A stretch of DNA of 64,000 nt, taken from contig NZ_LXEV01000011.1 in assembly GCF_001654965.1 (NCBI RefSeq), positions 186,001 to 250,000 of the forward strand, written 5' to 3'. Position 1 is the first letter of the stretch; each line of letters opens with the position of its first letter. Below are positions 31,877 through 40,980 of the stretch, piece by piece. The notes beneath the pieces were generated by a model that was not told the origin of the DNA, did no database searches, and was given only the letters and a program-made list of their open reading frames with translations. The position numbers and the translations under genes are program-made. The stretch is from Proteus hauseri ATCC 700826. Lineage in GTDB: Bacteria; Pseudomonadota; Gammaproteobacteria; Enterobacterales; Enterobacteriaceae.

Positions 31877-33571
31877 ATGGGTGCATCACAAGACAATGCC
31901 ACAGGAAGAACCTTTACTGGCGCGCAATTAATCGTTTATTTACTGGAACGGCAAGGCATTACAACGGTTGCAGGGATCCCCGGTGGTGCCGCTTTACCTT
32001 TGTATGATGCATTGAGCCAAAGCCAATCTATTCGTCATATCCTTACTCGCCATGAACAAGGCGCTGGTTTTATTGCGCAAGGTATTGCTAGAACTAATGG
32101 CAAACCCGCGGTTTGTATCGCGTCGAGTGGCCCAGGTGCCACGAATTTAGTGACTGCTATTGCTGATGCTAAACTGGATTCTATTCCTCTGGTTTGTATT
32201 ACAGGGCAGGTTTCTTCTGCAATGATTGGTACAGATGCCTTTCAGGAAGTTGATACTTATGGCATGTCTATTCCCATTACTAAACATAATTATTTAGTGC
32301 GTGATATTGCAGATTTACCTGAAATTATTTGTGATGCATTTCGTTTAGCCATGTCAGGCAGACCTGGCCCGGTATGGGTTGACGTACCAAAAGATATCCA
32401 ACAAGCCACTATTACTTTTGATAATTTACCGCCCATTCCACAAAAAGATCTGGTGCCGCCATTTAATACGGATTTAGTTATTCAAGCGGCTCAAATGATC
32501 AATCAAGCTAAAAATCCTGTGTTATATCTTGGTGGTGGCATTATTAGTGCCGACGCCTGCAAAGAAGCGATTGAACTGGCAGAGAAAAATAATCTTCCTA
32601 CCACCATGACCTTAATGGGATTAGGATTAATGCCACCTTCACATCCTCTGTATTTAGGTATGTTAGGAATGCACGCGGCGCGTAGTACAAACTTTGTGTT
32701 AGAAGAGTCAGATTTATTAATCGTTTTAGGTGCCCGCTTTGATGATCGTGCGATAGGTAAAGCAGAAAAATTTTGCTCTAATGCCAAAATTATTCATGTG
32801 GATATTGATAAAGCGGAAATAAGCAAAATCAAAAAACCAGATATCGCGATTCATGCTGATGCCAAATCGGTGTTATCACTACTGTTACCACTTATTAATA
32901 ATAATAAGCGCAGTGAGTGGATAGAGCGCGTAAATACATTGAAACAAGAATATCCACTGGAAATGAAAAATTCAGAAAACATTCTTAGTGGTTATGGCAT
33001 TGTATTAGCCGCAGCGCGTTGTGTTGATGATGACGCGATAATTACTACAGATGTTGGTCAGCACCAAATGTGGGTTGCACAAGCTTATCCATTAAATCGA
33101 CCTCGACAATGGTTAACGTCTGGGGGATTAGGTACGATGGGATTTGGACTGCCAGCGGCAATTGGTGCTGCGTTAGCAGAGCCGAATAAAAAAGTCCTCT
33201 GCTTTTCAGGCGATGGTAGCATTATGATGAATATTCAAGAGCTAGCAACGGCGGCTGAACACCAATTGGATATTAAGATTATCTTGATAAATAATCAGGC
33301 ATTAGGATTAGTTCATCAGCAACAAACACTCTTTTTTGATAAGCGTATTTATGCTGCGGCTTATCCTTATCAAACTGATTTTATTCGTATCGCTGAAGGT
33401 TTTGGATTAGAAACCTGTGATTTAAACCAAGAAGCAGATCCGCAACAAGCACTACAAGCTGCGATAGATAAACCAGGCCCTTGCTTAATTCATGTAATGA
33501 TTGATATTCACGAAAAAGTATTTCCAATGGTTCCGCCAGGTGCGGCAAATACCGATATGATAGGAGCTTAA
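31877..33571 (+). CDS. ilvB: Acetolactate synthase I, large subunit
   Basis: A 564-residue ThDP enzyme (E. coli IlvB 562). The N-terminal catalytic Glu is in TRHEQGAGFIAQG, the FAD/central domain includes LGARFDDRAIGK, and the ThDP-Mg motif is GDGSIMMNIQELATAAEHQL-xxx-NN. It condenses pyruvate with pyruvate or 2-oxobutyrate, the first step of valine/leucine/isoleucine synthesis. It is controlled by the ivbL attenuator and followed after 3 nt by the regulatory subunit gene. Confidence 0.97.
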   Translation: MGASQDNATGRTFTGAQLIVYLLERQGITTVAGIPGGAALPLYDALSQSQSIRHILTRHEQGAGFIAQGIARTNGKPAVCIASSGPGATNLVTAIADAKLDSIPLVCITGQVSSAMIGTDAFQEVDTYGMSIPITKHNYLVRDIADLPEIICDAFRLAMSGRPGPVWVDVPKDIQQATITFDNLPPIPQKDLVPPFNTDLVIQAAQMINQAKNPVLYLGGGIISADACKEAIELAEKNNLPTTMTLMGLGLMPPSHPLYLGMLGMHAARSTNFVLEESDLLIVLGARFDDRAIGKAEKFCSNAKIIHVDIDKAEISKIKKPDIAIHADAKSVLSLLLPLINNNKRSEWIERVNTLKQEYPLEMKNSENILSGYGIVLAAARCVDDDAIITTDVGQHQMWVAQAYPLNRPRQWLTSGGLGTMGFGLPAAIGAALAEPNKKVLCFSGDGSIMMNIQELATAAEHQLDIKIILINNQALGLVHQQQTLFFDKRIYAAAYPYQTDFIRIAEGFGLETCDLNQEADPQQALQAAIDKPGPCLIHVMIDIHEKVFPMVPPGAANTDMIGA

Positions 33572-33574
33572 TTT

Positions 33575-33859
33575 ATGTCACAACAAACACAACCTATCGC
33601 GTTAGAGCTAATTGTTCGCAACCACCCTGGTGTGATGACTCATATTTGTGGATTATTTGCTCGTCGTGCATTTAACGTTGATGGCATTCTCTGTTTGCCA
33701 ATGAAAAATAGTGATAAAAGTCGTATTTGGTTATTAGTACAGAAAGATGACCGTTTAATGCAGATGGTAAGTCAGGTTGAAAAACTAGAAGATGTTAAAG
33801 AAGTCAGGTTTAGTGATGATTTGCGTGTTTTTGAGCAGATGGAAAGCTATTTAAATTAA
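33575..33859 (+). CDS. ilvN: Acetolactate synthase I, regulatory small subunit
   Basis: A 94-residue ACT-domain protein: [28 protein letters not shown], the valine-binding core, and a short C-terminal part. E. coli IlvN is 96 residues. It activates IlvB and confers valine feedback inhibition. TAGGAGC precedes the ATG within the 3' end of ilvB, so translation is coupled. Confidence 0.96.
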   Translation: MSQQTQPIALELIVRNHPGVMTHICGLFARRAFNVDGILCLPMKNSDKSRIWLLVQKDDRLMQMVSQVEKLEDVKEVRFSDDLRVFEQMESYLN

Positions 33860-33870
33860 TTAGCCTGTTA

Positions 33871-33904
33871 CTGGCTCTCTCTTTAATAATTAAGAGAGAG
33901 CCAG
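33871..33904. terminator. Bidirectional stem-loop after ilvN
   Basis: Perfect 13-bp stem (ctggctctctctt and complement) with an 8-nt loop, 12 nt past the ilvN stop and 30 nt before the convergent zitB stop. T tract is weak on both sides, but the stem is strong. Confidence 0.7.
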
Positions 33905-33934
33905 AACTTTATAAGGATATCAGCGTATTTTGTT

Positions 33935-34831
33935 TTAATGGTGGTTTTCTTCTAGATGTTGTCTGTCTTCGCATTCCATCTGCAACGTAATATGATTGAT
34001 ATGAAATTGCTCACGAAGTTGTTGCTCAAGGTGAATTCTTAATTCTTCATGATTGGCATTGGGTTGATAAACGATGTGACCACTTAAAATAAGTTTACTT
34101 TGTGTGAGCGCCCATAAATGTAAATCATGAGAGTCAATAACCCCTTCTGTATTATTAATGGTATTAGTAACCTTAATTAAATCGATACCGCGTGGCACAC
34201 CTTCAAGTAAAATATTCAGACACTCTTTAAGTAATATCCAAGTTCGTGGAAAGACCATAAAGCCGATTAATACCGCAATAATCGAGTCAACGAGCGCCCA
34301 ACCCGTTAGCCAAATAATCACAGCGCCAATAATGACACCAATTGAGCCCAACATATCAGCCCAAACTTCTAAATAGGCGCCTTTTACATTGAGGCTTTCG
34401 TCTTTTGTACTGGCGAGCATTTTCATTGAAATTAAGTTAACAATAAGACCTATTAGCGCAATGATAAGCATACCAACAGATTGAATTTCAGGAGGAGAAG
34501 ATAAACGTTTATAGGCTTCATATAAAATATAAAAAGCAACAGCCATTAAAATAAGAGCATTCATGGTGGCTGCTAATATTTCAAAGCGTGCATAACCATA
34601 AGTTCGCAAGACATCAGCGGTTTTTCTACCGGCATGAATAGCAATTAGTGCAAGTAAAAGAGCAAAAGCATCTGTCATCATATGCGTAGCATCGGAAATT
34701 AATGCTAAACTACCGGTTAGATATCCCCCAATAAATTCGACTAACATAAATGATGATGTTAAACCGAACGCAATTAATAAGCGTGATTCAGGTAATGCTT
34801 TTACATCTGCATGTTCATGATTTCCACTCAT
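33935..34831 (-). CDS. zitB: Cation diffusion facilitator (zinc) transporter
   Basis: A 298-residue CDF protein with six membrane segments. The metal-site His/Asp motifs are DATHMMTDAFAL in TM2 and EVWADMLGSIGVI in TM5, and a cytosolic domain has SHDLHLWALTQ. Both ends are His-rich (NHEHADVK, QHLEENHH). CDF antiporters expel Zn2+ for protons; length and features fit ZitB/CzcD (313 in E. coli). The choice of ZitB rather than FieF rests on the low acidic and His-ended layout. Confidence 0.82.
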   Translation of the reverse strand: MSGNHEHADVKALPESRLLIAFGLTSSFMLVEFIGGYLTGSLALISDATHMMTDAFALLLALIAIHAGRKTADVLRTYGYARFEILAATMNALILMAVAFYILYEAYKRLSSPPEIQSVGMLIIALIGLIVNLISMKMLASTKDESLNVKGAYLEVWADMLGSIGVIIGAVIIWLTGWALVDSIIAVLIGFMVFPRTWILLKECLNILLEGVPRGIDLIKVTNTINNTEGVIDSHDLHLWALTQSKLILSGHIVYQPNANHEELRIHLEQQLREQFHINHITLQMECEDRQHLEENHH

Positions 34832-34966
34832 TCAAGTATCCTTATTGTTTTTACAGCACTATTTAAAACATAGCTGAAAATAAATAAAAATAAATTGAGA
34901 ACACACGATAATAAAATACAGTATAAGTAGTTTATTAATTATCGTGTGATAAAGGCAGAAAAGAGT

Positions 34967-35551
34967 TTAAGGGCGGTGGTGATAATGTTGTTGATTCGGA
35001 CTAGACATAATAACGGAAGCGCGCATATGTCCTTCAACACAAATATAAGAGTGCGGTGCATTACCATGGAATGCGTAAAAATCGCCAGTTTCTAATAATA
35101 CGGTTTCATCATTAGCAAAGCGCATCATCAGTTTTCCTGAATAGACCATAATATGCTCTTGGGTACCATCGGCATGAGCAGGGCTATTAATAATTGCGCC
35201 ATGTTTCATTTCAATATGCCAAATTTCGGTAATATTCCCGATACCAATACGGAATTTAAATTCCTGAGCATAATCACCAATAATCGGTTTATGGCGTTCT
35301 AAACGAGGATATTCTTCTCGTGTAAAACTAAATAGATCACCTAAAGGGAAGCCAAGGGCTATTGCAATCGCTTCTAGCGTGTCTATTCTAGGATTAGAAT
35401 CGCCAGATTCTAATTTGGACAATGCTGCCTTGGAGATCCCTGATTTTCTTGATAGCTCATTAAGTGACAAATTTCGGGATTGTCTTAACTGTTTGACTTT
35501 ATTACCAAGGTATTCATTGGTTTTCTTTGTGGGTTGTGGGTTCATTGCCAA
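34967..35551 (-). CDS. XRE-cupin transcriptional regulator
   Basis: A 194-residue protein: HTH at residues about 14-68 (NLSLNELSRKSGISKAALSK and PRIDTLEAIAIALG), then a cupin domain (HADGTQEHIMVYSGKLMMRF, GDFYAFHGNAPHSYIC) that binds a small effector or metal. Ends in HHRP. XRE-cupin regulators such as SutR and PuuR usually control adjacent metabolic or transport genes. It is divergent from a TSUP exporter with 180 bp between, which is its likely target. Effector unknown. Confidence 0.85.
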   Translation of the reverse strand: MAMNPQPTKKTNEYLGNKVKQLRQSRNLSLNELSRKSGISKAALSKLESGDSNPRIDTLEAIAIALGFPLGDLFSFTREEYPRLERHKPIIGDYAQEFKFRIGIGNITEIWHIEMKHGAIINSPAHADGTQEHIMVYSGKLMMRFANDETVLLETGDFYAFHGNAPHSYICVEGHMRASVIMSSPNQQHYHHRP

Positions 35552-35730
35552 TTCAAGATATCATCAGTTTAAAAGTGTTATTCGCATTAGATAATAGCAC
35601 TAATTAGGCTCATTCGGGAAAATGAGACTCTGTTTCTACTGTATTTTGTGAATAGTTTTACGCCATCTGTTCGATTTTCAGTTACTAAGCTAATATCTTG
35701 GCTATAAATGATAATTATTCAAGGTTAATT

Positions 35731-36477
35731 ATGATCGAATTGCTCTCTTGGACAGATATTATTGTCTGCCTTCTTACCTTATTTTTTGCTTATATTATAT
35801 TTGGCATGGCGGGTTTCGGCTCGGCATTAATTGCAGGCCCTGTGTTGGCACTTTATTTACCATTATCAACAATAGTCCCCTTACTAGCATTGATTGATTT
35901 AACCGCTGCGGTTATTAATGTTTTAAGAGATGGCAAAAAAGCGGATTTTAAAGAGATCCGTTACCTTATTCCCTTAATTATTATCGGAAGTTTAGTTGGC
36001 GCTGCTATCTTGTTAACCACACGACCTGATTTACTCTCGCTTCTGTTAGGTGTCTTTGCTGCTTGTTATGCGCTGTATGCCTTATGTTGGAAAAAGAAAG
36101 AGAGTCGTTTTTCTCAGCATTTAGTTTATCCCTTTGGTTTAATTGGCGGTGTATTTAGTGCACTTTTCGGCAGTGGTGGTTTTTTATATGCTATTTATTT
36201 ATCAGGGCGAATAGCAGATAAAAATACGTTTCGTATTACTCAAACAACGTTAATTGGTTTTAGCACATTAACGAGGGTTATTATTTTTCTTTTTGCTGGC
36301 ATTTACTGGCAATTAGAAATTTTGCAACTCGCTCTCATTTTTTTACCCGCAATGATAGCGGGTATTTGGTTAGGCCGACATTTCACTTTACGGATGTCTA
36401 AAGAGCGATTTATGGGTGTGATTTACACTATTGTTTTAATTTCTGGCACTGTATTGATTTATCGTTACTTTGCTTAA
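35731..36477 (+). CDS. TSUP (TauE/SafE) family membrane exporter
   Basis: A 248-residue membrane protein with about eight segments and the motif pair FGMAGFGSALIAGPVLALYL and FGLIGGVFSALFGSGGFLYA. The frame extends to a TTG at 35698, but ATG 35731 with AAGG 6-7 nt before it is preferred. It differs clearly from the TSUP protein in the MurNAc operon. Divergent XRE-cupin regulator suggests induction by a small metabolite; substrate could be a sulfonate or sulfite, but nothing in the sequence decides. Confidence 0.82.
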   Translation: MIELLSWTDIIVCLLTLFFAYIIFGMAGFGSALIAGPVLALYLPLSTIVPLLALIDLTAAVINVLRDGKKADFKEIRYLIPLIIIGSLVGAAILLTTRPDLLSLLLGVFAACYALYALCWKKKESRFSQHLVYPFGLIGGVFSALFGSGGFLYAIYLSGRIADKNTFRITQTTLIGFSTLTRVIIFLFAGIYWQLEILQLALIFLPAMIAGIWLGRHFTLRMSKERFMGVIYTIVLISGTVLIYRYFA

Positions 36478-36673
36478 GATTAAAGCCAACTATTATGTAA
36501 ACGAGAATATTGTGAAAGCGAGAGATCGAGCTACTACAAATTAAGATCTTTCGCTGGTTTATTACTACTTTTAAGCATGTTTATCTATTTCTAATCCCCT
36601 ATAATACGACAATATTTTATTTAACCCATTTCCTTTATAAAGAGGTTTCTACAGCCTGTAGAAACAAAATGAC

Positions 36674-37861
36674 ATGTCTCATCCTAATTATCGTCAATCT
36701 GAAATTTTTGCGATAACAACTATTACAGTAAGCATTGGTGTTATCGGTATTGTTATCGGATTAACTATTCCTATGGTGGCATTACGCCTTAATTTAGCAG
36801 GAATTAGTGAATCTATTATTGGACTTATTTCGGCTGCGCCTGCAATTGGTATGTTAATTATTTCGCCTTTTGCACGACGTATTGTGCAATGGTTTGGTAA
36901 ACGTTTTGCGATGTTATTGGCGACAATGCTATCTGCTATTAGCTTGTTGCCTTTAATGAGCACATTACCGCTTGAGTTACTCTTTCCTTTACGGCTTATT
37001 ACAGGGATTGCTAGTGGAGTGATGATTTGTTTAGGCGAAACATGGATTAATGAGCTTTCGCCAGATAACAAAAGAGGGCGTATTTTAGCGGTATATACAA
37101 CAGTGTTCACTATTAGCCAATTATTAGGGCCTTCTATTATTGCGCTTTATGGCGTCGCGGATAAAACACCTATTTTAATTAGCATTTTTATTCATCTTAT
37201 TTCTATTGTTCTATTTTTAATGATGGATCAGAAAAAAGGCGACAAATTACCAACAAATACTGAAGAACCTAATTTTTCTATTTTCCGCTTTGTTAAAGTG
37301 GCACCTGCTATTTGTGGTGGTATTTTATTTTTTGCTTTTTTCGACGGCACGGTATTGTCGATGTTCCCTATTTATGGTTTAAGCCTTGGACACACTGAAG
37401 CGATAGCAGCAATGATGATCAGTGCCATTCTTGCCGGTGATGCCATTATGCAAATGCCATTTGGTTGGCTTGCTGATCATATGAATCGGACAAGGTTATA
37501 TCGTATTTGCGGGGTGATCACACTACTTTCTAGCTTGTTATTGCCAGTGACTATGTCTCATCCTATTTTAATTTGGCCTCTTTTATTAGTATTGGGTGCA
37601 ACTGCGGGCGCAATTTATACCATTGCATTGGTACAAATTGGACAATATTTCTCTGGTAATGACTTAATGGTAGCAAATGCTTCTGCCGCGATGTTATGGG
37701 GGATTGGGAATCTTTCTGGACCACTCCTAGCTGGTGCAATGTCTGAGATATCGTCGTCATCGTTGCCTTTTTTGCTCGTTGTGATGACGGGGCTATTTTT
37801 ACTTTCGACATTAGAGCGTTTTAATGTGAGTGTCGATGCGCTAAACAAGAGTACTCCGTAA
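36674..37861 (+). CDS. MFS transporter (YcaD-like)
   Basis: A 395-residue MFS permease with 12 predicted segments and motif A variants ARRIVQWFGKRFAML (loop 2-3) and FGWLADHMNRTRLYR (loop 8-9). The helix-5 stretch GETWINELSPDNKRGRILAV resembles the YcaD/multidrug-efflux subgroup. Preceded by AGAGG-rich sequence (AAAGAGGTTTC) 19 nt upstream. No linked enzyme or regulator gives a substrate. Confidence 0.8.
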   Translation: MSHPNYRQSEIFAITTITVSIGVIGIVIGLTIPMVALRLNLAGISESIIGLISAAPAIGMLIISPFARRIVQWFGKRFAMLLATMLSAISLLPLMSTLPLELLFPLRLITGIASGVMICLGETWINELSPDNKRGRILAVYTTVFTISQLLGPSIIALYGVADKTPILISIFIHLISIVLFLMMDQKKGDKLPTNTEEPNFSIFRFVKVAPAICGGILFFAFFDGTVLSMFPIYGLSLGHTEAIAAMMISAILAGDAIMQMPFGWLADHMNRTRLYRICGVITLLSSLLLPVTMSHPILIWPLLLVLGATAGAIYTIALVQIGQYFSGNDLMVANASAAMLWGIGNLSGPLLAGAMSEISSSSLPFLLVVMTGLFLLSTLERFNVSVDALNKSTP

Positions 37862-38435
37862 TGGAATGCTTTATTTAATCGTTTTTTCACCTACTTACTG
37901 TAAGTTGTAGAGTGCGATAGTTAAGTAGGTGATATACAGTAAGTCTTATTTGTTTTCTATTGTTTGTCTAAATCATTTCTTTCTATTTTGTATCTTTCTT
38001 AAAGATAGTCTTCTATCCATTTGTTTTCTATGAATTGAATATAATTATCATTTATATCCAGGTTATTTAACTTAGTTTATTAAGAATAATCTAGAAATAT
38101 TAATATTGAATAGGAAATTATTTGCTAAAACTGTTCAAGCTCAACTAACTTTATAGTAGTACATGAGTGCTTTTTAAGCAGATTAATGATGAAGAATTGA
38201 ATGATTAATAGCCAAGCTAGGGAAATGTAGAAAAAATAACAATAGATTAATATATTAATTAATTTTAATTATTAATATGGTAAATATTGAAAATTTTATT
38301 AATAATGAAAAATCAAATTTAGAAGAGTGTAGGTCACTATGCTCTTCTTTTCTTTTTTATCCCTTTTGAACTATCTTTTTATGATTTTTTTATGTAAAAA
38401 GCATTTTTTTGCTTGATTGTTACCCTAAATTCACC
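37862..38435. other. Intergenic sequence between MFS gene and ghxP promoter
   Basis: Contains an inverted repeat after the MFS stop (cacctactta 37888-37897 and complement 37922-37931) without T tract, and a hairpin with T-rich tail at 38321-38356 (agaagag / ctcttct, then TTTCTTTTTT). Otherwise AT-rich and non-coding; no ORF of credible composition was seen. Confidence 0.5.
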
Positions 38436-38561
38436 AGATAATCGTTTGCGTCAAATTCTATCGCTTTATCCACGCTGAAAAACAAACGTTTGCGCCTAAA
38501 TTTCCTCTCCTCATTTTTACTTCTGAAGAGGATATTATTATTTATACGTAATCGTTTTCGT
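38436..38561. promoter_or_regulatory. Three PurR-box-like sites upstream of ghxP
   Basis: Compared with ACGCAAACGTTTGCGT: 38436-38451 (12 of 16, right half perfect), 38480-38495 (AAACAAACGTTTGCGC, 13 of 16), and 38546-38561 (ACGTAATCGTTTTCGT, 13 of 16). All keep the central CG and are spaced 44 and 66 bp apart. Purine permease genes of E. coli are PurR targets, so repression by PurR with hypoxanthine/guanine is likely. Confidence 0.7.
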
Positions 38562-38601
38562 ATTGATGGATAGAGAACCGTATTTATGTCAGAGGAATGT
38601 A

Positions 38602-39948
38602 ATGTCCGCTAATCAATCAGCAGCAACAGGTAAACTAGATAACTATTTTAAACTTACCGCTCGAGGAACCACGGTTCGTAAAGAAATGATCGCAGGTTTA
38701 ACAACATTTCTTGCTATGGTGTACTCTGTTATTGTCGTTCCTAGTATGTTAGGACAAGCCGGTTTTCCACATACAGCCGTATTTATTGCCACTTGTTTGG
38801 TTGCAGGTTTAGGCTCACTGTTAATGGGATTATGGGCTAATTTACCAATGGCGATAGGTTGTGCGATTTCGCTAACCGCATTCACAGCTTTTAGTCTTGT
38901 TTTAGGGCAAAACATTTCGGTTCCTGTTGCTTTAGGTGCCGTATTTTTAATGGGCTGTTTGTTTACTTTATTTTCTTTAACTGGCATTCGAACTTGGATA
39001 TTAAAAAATATTCCTACAGGTATCGCACATGGTGCAGGTATTGGTATCGGATTATTTTTACTTTTAATTGCGGCCAACAGCGTTGGATTAGTCATAAAAA
39101 ATCCTTTTGAAGGACTTCCTGTTGCAATGGGCGAATTTACTTCGTTCTCTGTTTTAATGTCTATTGGTGGACTTGCTGCGATTTTTGGCCTAGAAAAACG
39201 TAAAGTACCCGGTGGCGTATTATTAGTGATTATTGCTATTTCTATTATCGGGCTTATTTTTGATCCTAATGTAAAATATCAAGGCGTATTTAAAATGCCT
39301 CAATTAGGTGAAGAAGGACTTTCTTTATTATTTGCAATGGATATTAAAGGTGCTTTACAGCCATTAGTATTACCTAGTGTGTTAGCTTTAGTCATGACAG
39401 CCATTTTTGATGCTACAGGCACGATTCGCGCCGTTGCAGGTCAAGCCAATTTACTTGATAAACGTGGGCAAATTATTAACGGTGGCAAAGCGTTAACATC
39501 GGATTCAGTAAGTAGTATTTTTGCAGGGGTAATTGGTGCAGCCCCTGCCGCAGTTTATGTCGAATCAGCCGCAGGAACCGCAGCAGGCGGTAAAACCGGA
39601 TTAACAGCAACGGTTGTCGGGATCTTATTTTTACTAATTCTCTTTTTATCGCCACTATCTTATTTAGTACCAGCTTATGCAACTGCACCTGCTTTAATGT
39701 ATGTAGGATTATTAATGTTAGGTAATGTCACTAAGCTTGATTTTAGTGATTTTGTTGATGCAATGTCTGGCATGGTGTGTGCTGTATTTATTGTTCTTAC
39801 TTGTAATATTGTCACGGGTATTATGCTAGGTTTTGGCTGCTTAGTTATTGGTAGGATATTTGCTGGCGAATGGCGTAAACTCAATATTGGTACAGTATTA
39901 ATTACCATTGCATTAGTGGCATTTTATGCGGGGCACTGGGCAATTTAA
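38602..39948 (+). CDS. ghxP: Guanine/hypoxanthine permease (AzgA family)
   Basis: A 448-residue nucleobase:proton symporter. The N-terminus ([20 protein letters not shown]), [34 protein letters not shown] and [19 protein letters not shown] follow E. coli GhxP (YjcD) closely. AzgA proteins have 14 segments. Start is the ATG with AGAGGAATGTA before it rather than the earlier ATG at 38563. In E. coli yjcD and yjcE are neighbours, and yjcE follows here after one gene. Confidence 0.92.
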   Translation: MSANQSAATGKLDNYFKLTARGTTVRKEMIAGLTTFLAMVYSVIVVPSMLGQAGFPHTAVFIATCLVAGLGSLLMGLWANLPMAIGCAISLTAFTAFSLVLGQNISVPVALGAVFLMGCLFTLFSLTGIRTWILKNIPTGIAHGAGIGIGLFLLLIAANSVGLVIKNPFEGLPVAMGEFTSFSVLMSIGGLAAIFGLEKRKVPGGVLLVIIAISIIGLIFDPNVKYQGVFKMPQLGEEGLSLLFAMDIKGALQPLVLPSVLALVMTAIFDATGTIRAVAGQANLLDKRGQIINGGKALTSDSVSSIFAGVIGAAPAAVYVESAAGTAAGGKTGLTATVVGILFLLILFLSPLSYLVPAYATAPALMYVGLLMLGNVTKLDFSDFVDAMSGMVCAVFIVLTCNIVTGIMLGFGCLVIGRIFAGEWRKLNIGTVLITIALVAFYAGHWAI

Positions 39949-39971
39949 TTTAAATAATCAGGTTTAATAAC

Positions 39972-40005
39972 AAAAGGCGGAATATATCTTTATTCCGCCT
40001 TTTTG
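39972..40005 (+). terminator. Intrinsic terminator after ghxP
   Basis: Perfect 13-bp stem (aaaaggcggaata and complement) with a 6-nt loop, ending in TTTTT. It lies 24 nt beyond the ghxP stop. Confidence 0.9.
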
Positions 40006-40075
40006 CTATTTATTTATCTACTTTTATTCGCTATTGTCGAAATTAAGGCTAGTTATTAAATAGTTGGTAGAACAT

Positions 40076-40582
40076 ATGCAAGAAATAAAAATTCGACATA
40101 GTGAACCTGAAGATGCGGGTGCAATACAGCAATTGTATATGCATCCTGATCTGTATATATGTACTTGTCAGTTTCCTTATCCTTCCGTCACAACATGGAA
40201 AAAACGACTTACTGAATTTGCAGAGCAAGGTATTCCTAACTTTGTTGCGACTATCGATGATCAGGTGGCTGGGCATTTAGCGTTGATCCTTGATTCACAT
40301 CCTCGACGTCGGCATATTGTCAGTTTTGGTATTGGTGTTGGTGCCGAATATTCAGGAAAAGGCGTCGGGAAATTATTAATTAATACGGCGATTGATTATG
40401 CTTTCAATTGGTTAGCTGCGACTCGATTAGAATTAGAGGTTTATTCAGATAATGAAAAAGGATTGCATCTGTATAAAAAGTTAGGATTTGAAGTTGAAGG
40501 TATTCGTCGAAATGCTGCATTTAAAGAAGGCAAATACTGTGATGTTGTTATGATGGCACGTTTAAAAAATATTGAAGCGTAA
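40076..40582 (+). CDS. GNAT-family N-acetyltransferase (YhhY/AaaT-like)
   Basis: A 168-residue GNAT fold. Acetyl-CoA loop IGVGAEYSGKGVGKLLINTA (Q/R-x-x-G-x-G variant), then RLELEVYSDNEKGLHLYKKL and GFEVEGIRR...FKEGKYCDVVMMARLK. The order of motifs and the ending match E. coli YhhY (AaaT, an L-amino-acid N-acetyltransferase) well enough to suggest that family. The TTG at 40064 is not favoured over the ATG. Monocistronic between two terminators/gaps. Substrate unproven. Confidence 0.8.
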   Translation: MQEIKIRHSEPEDAGAIQQLYMHPDLYICTCQFPYPSVTTWKKRLTEFAEQGIPNFVATIDDQVAGHLALILDSHPRRRHIVSFGIGVGAEYSGKGVGKLLINTAIDYAFNWLAATRLELEVYSDNEKGLHLYKKLGFEVEGIRRNAAFKEGKYCDVVMMARLKNIEA

Positions 40583-40980
40583 GTTGAATACTCTATTTTT
40601 ATAACTATTTTTTATAAATATCGTTTTTCATCGGCTAGTTTTTTCTAACTATTGTATGTTTTACGGTTTTATACCCTCTATTACATTGATAGAACAAAAA
40701 ATAGGAATAAAAACGTATTCTTTCTTTTTCATATGCCGTTAATAAAAGTACGCTTATCTTTTAAAAGATAAATGTGTTCTAGCAATTAAAGTACGATTAA
40801 TCTTAATTTTAAATGATTACTCATGGGTTAAAGAAGAATCAGTTTAAAATAAGAAAAGGTAAAGAATAGGCATAGTGCTTAGATTTTACAGGTGTGTATT
40901 CTTTATCATTAAGCAGGGGTTCTTTTCATCTAGCGTGAAGATAGCAGTTTTCAGGGTAAAAATGGGCATGTAAGGGTAAC
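40583..40980. other. 400-bp gap before yjcE
   Basis: Non-coding. A perfect 18-bp palindrome, ttatcttttaaaagataa, lies at 40754-40771. No recognised operator or riboswitch. Confidence 0.4.

Noticed and set aside
38643-39095. 150-codon minus-strand frame over ghxP
   Set aside because: Lies wholly inside a conserved permease; composition reflects the complementary strand.
40754-40771. 18-bp palindrome ttatcttttaaaagataa before yjcE
   Set aside because: Kept only as a note in the gap; low-complexity AT sequence, 210 bp from the gene, and no second copy.
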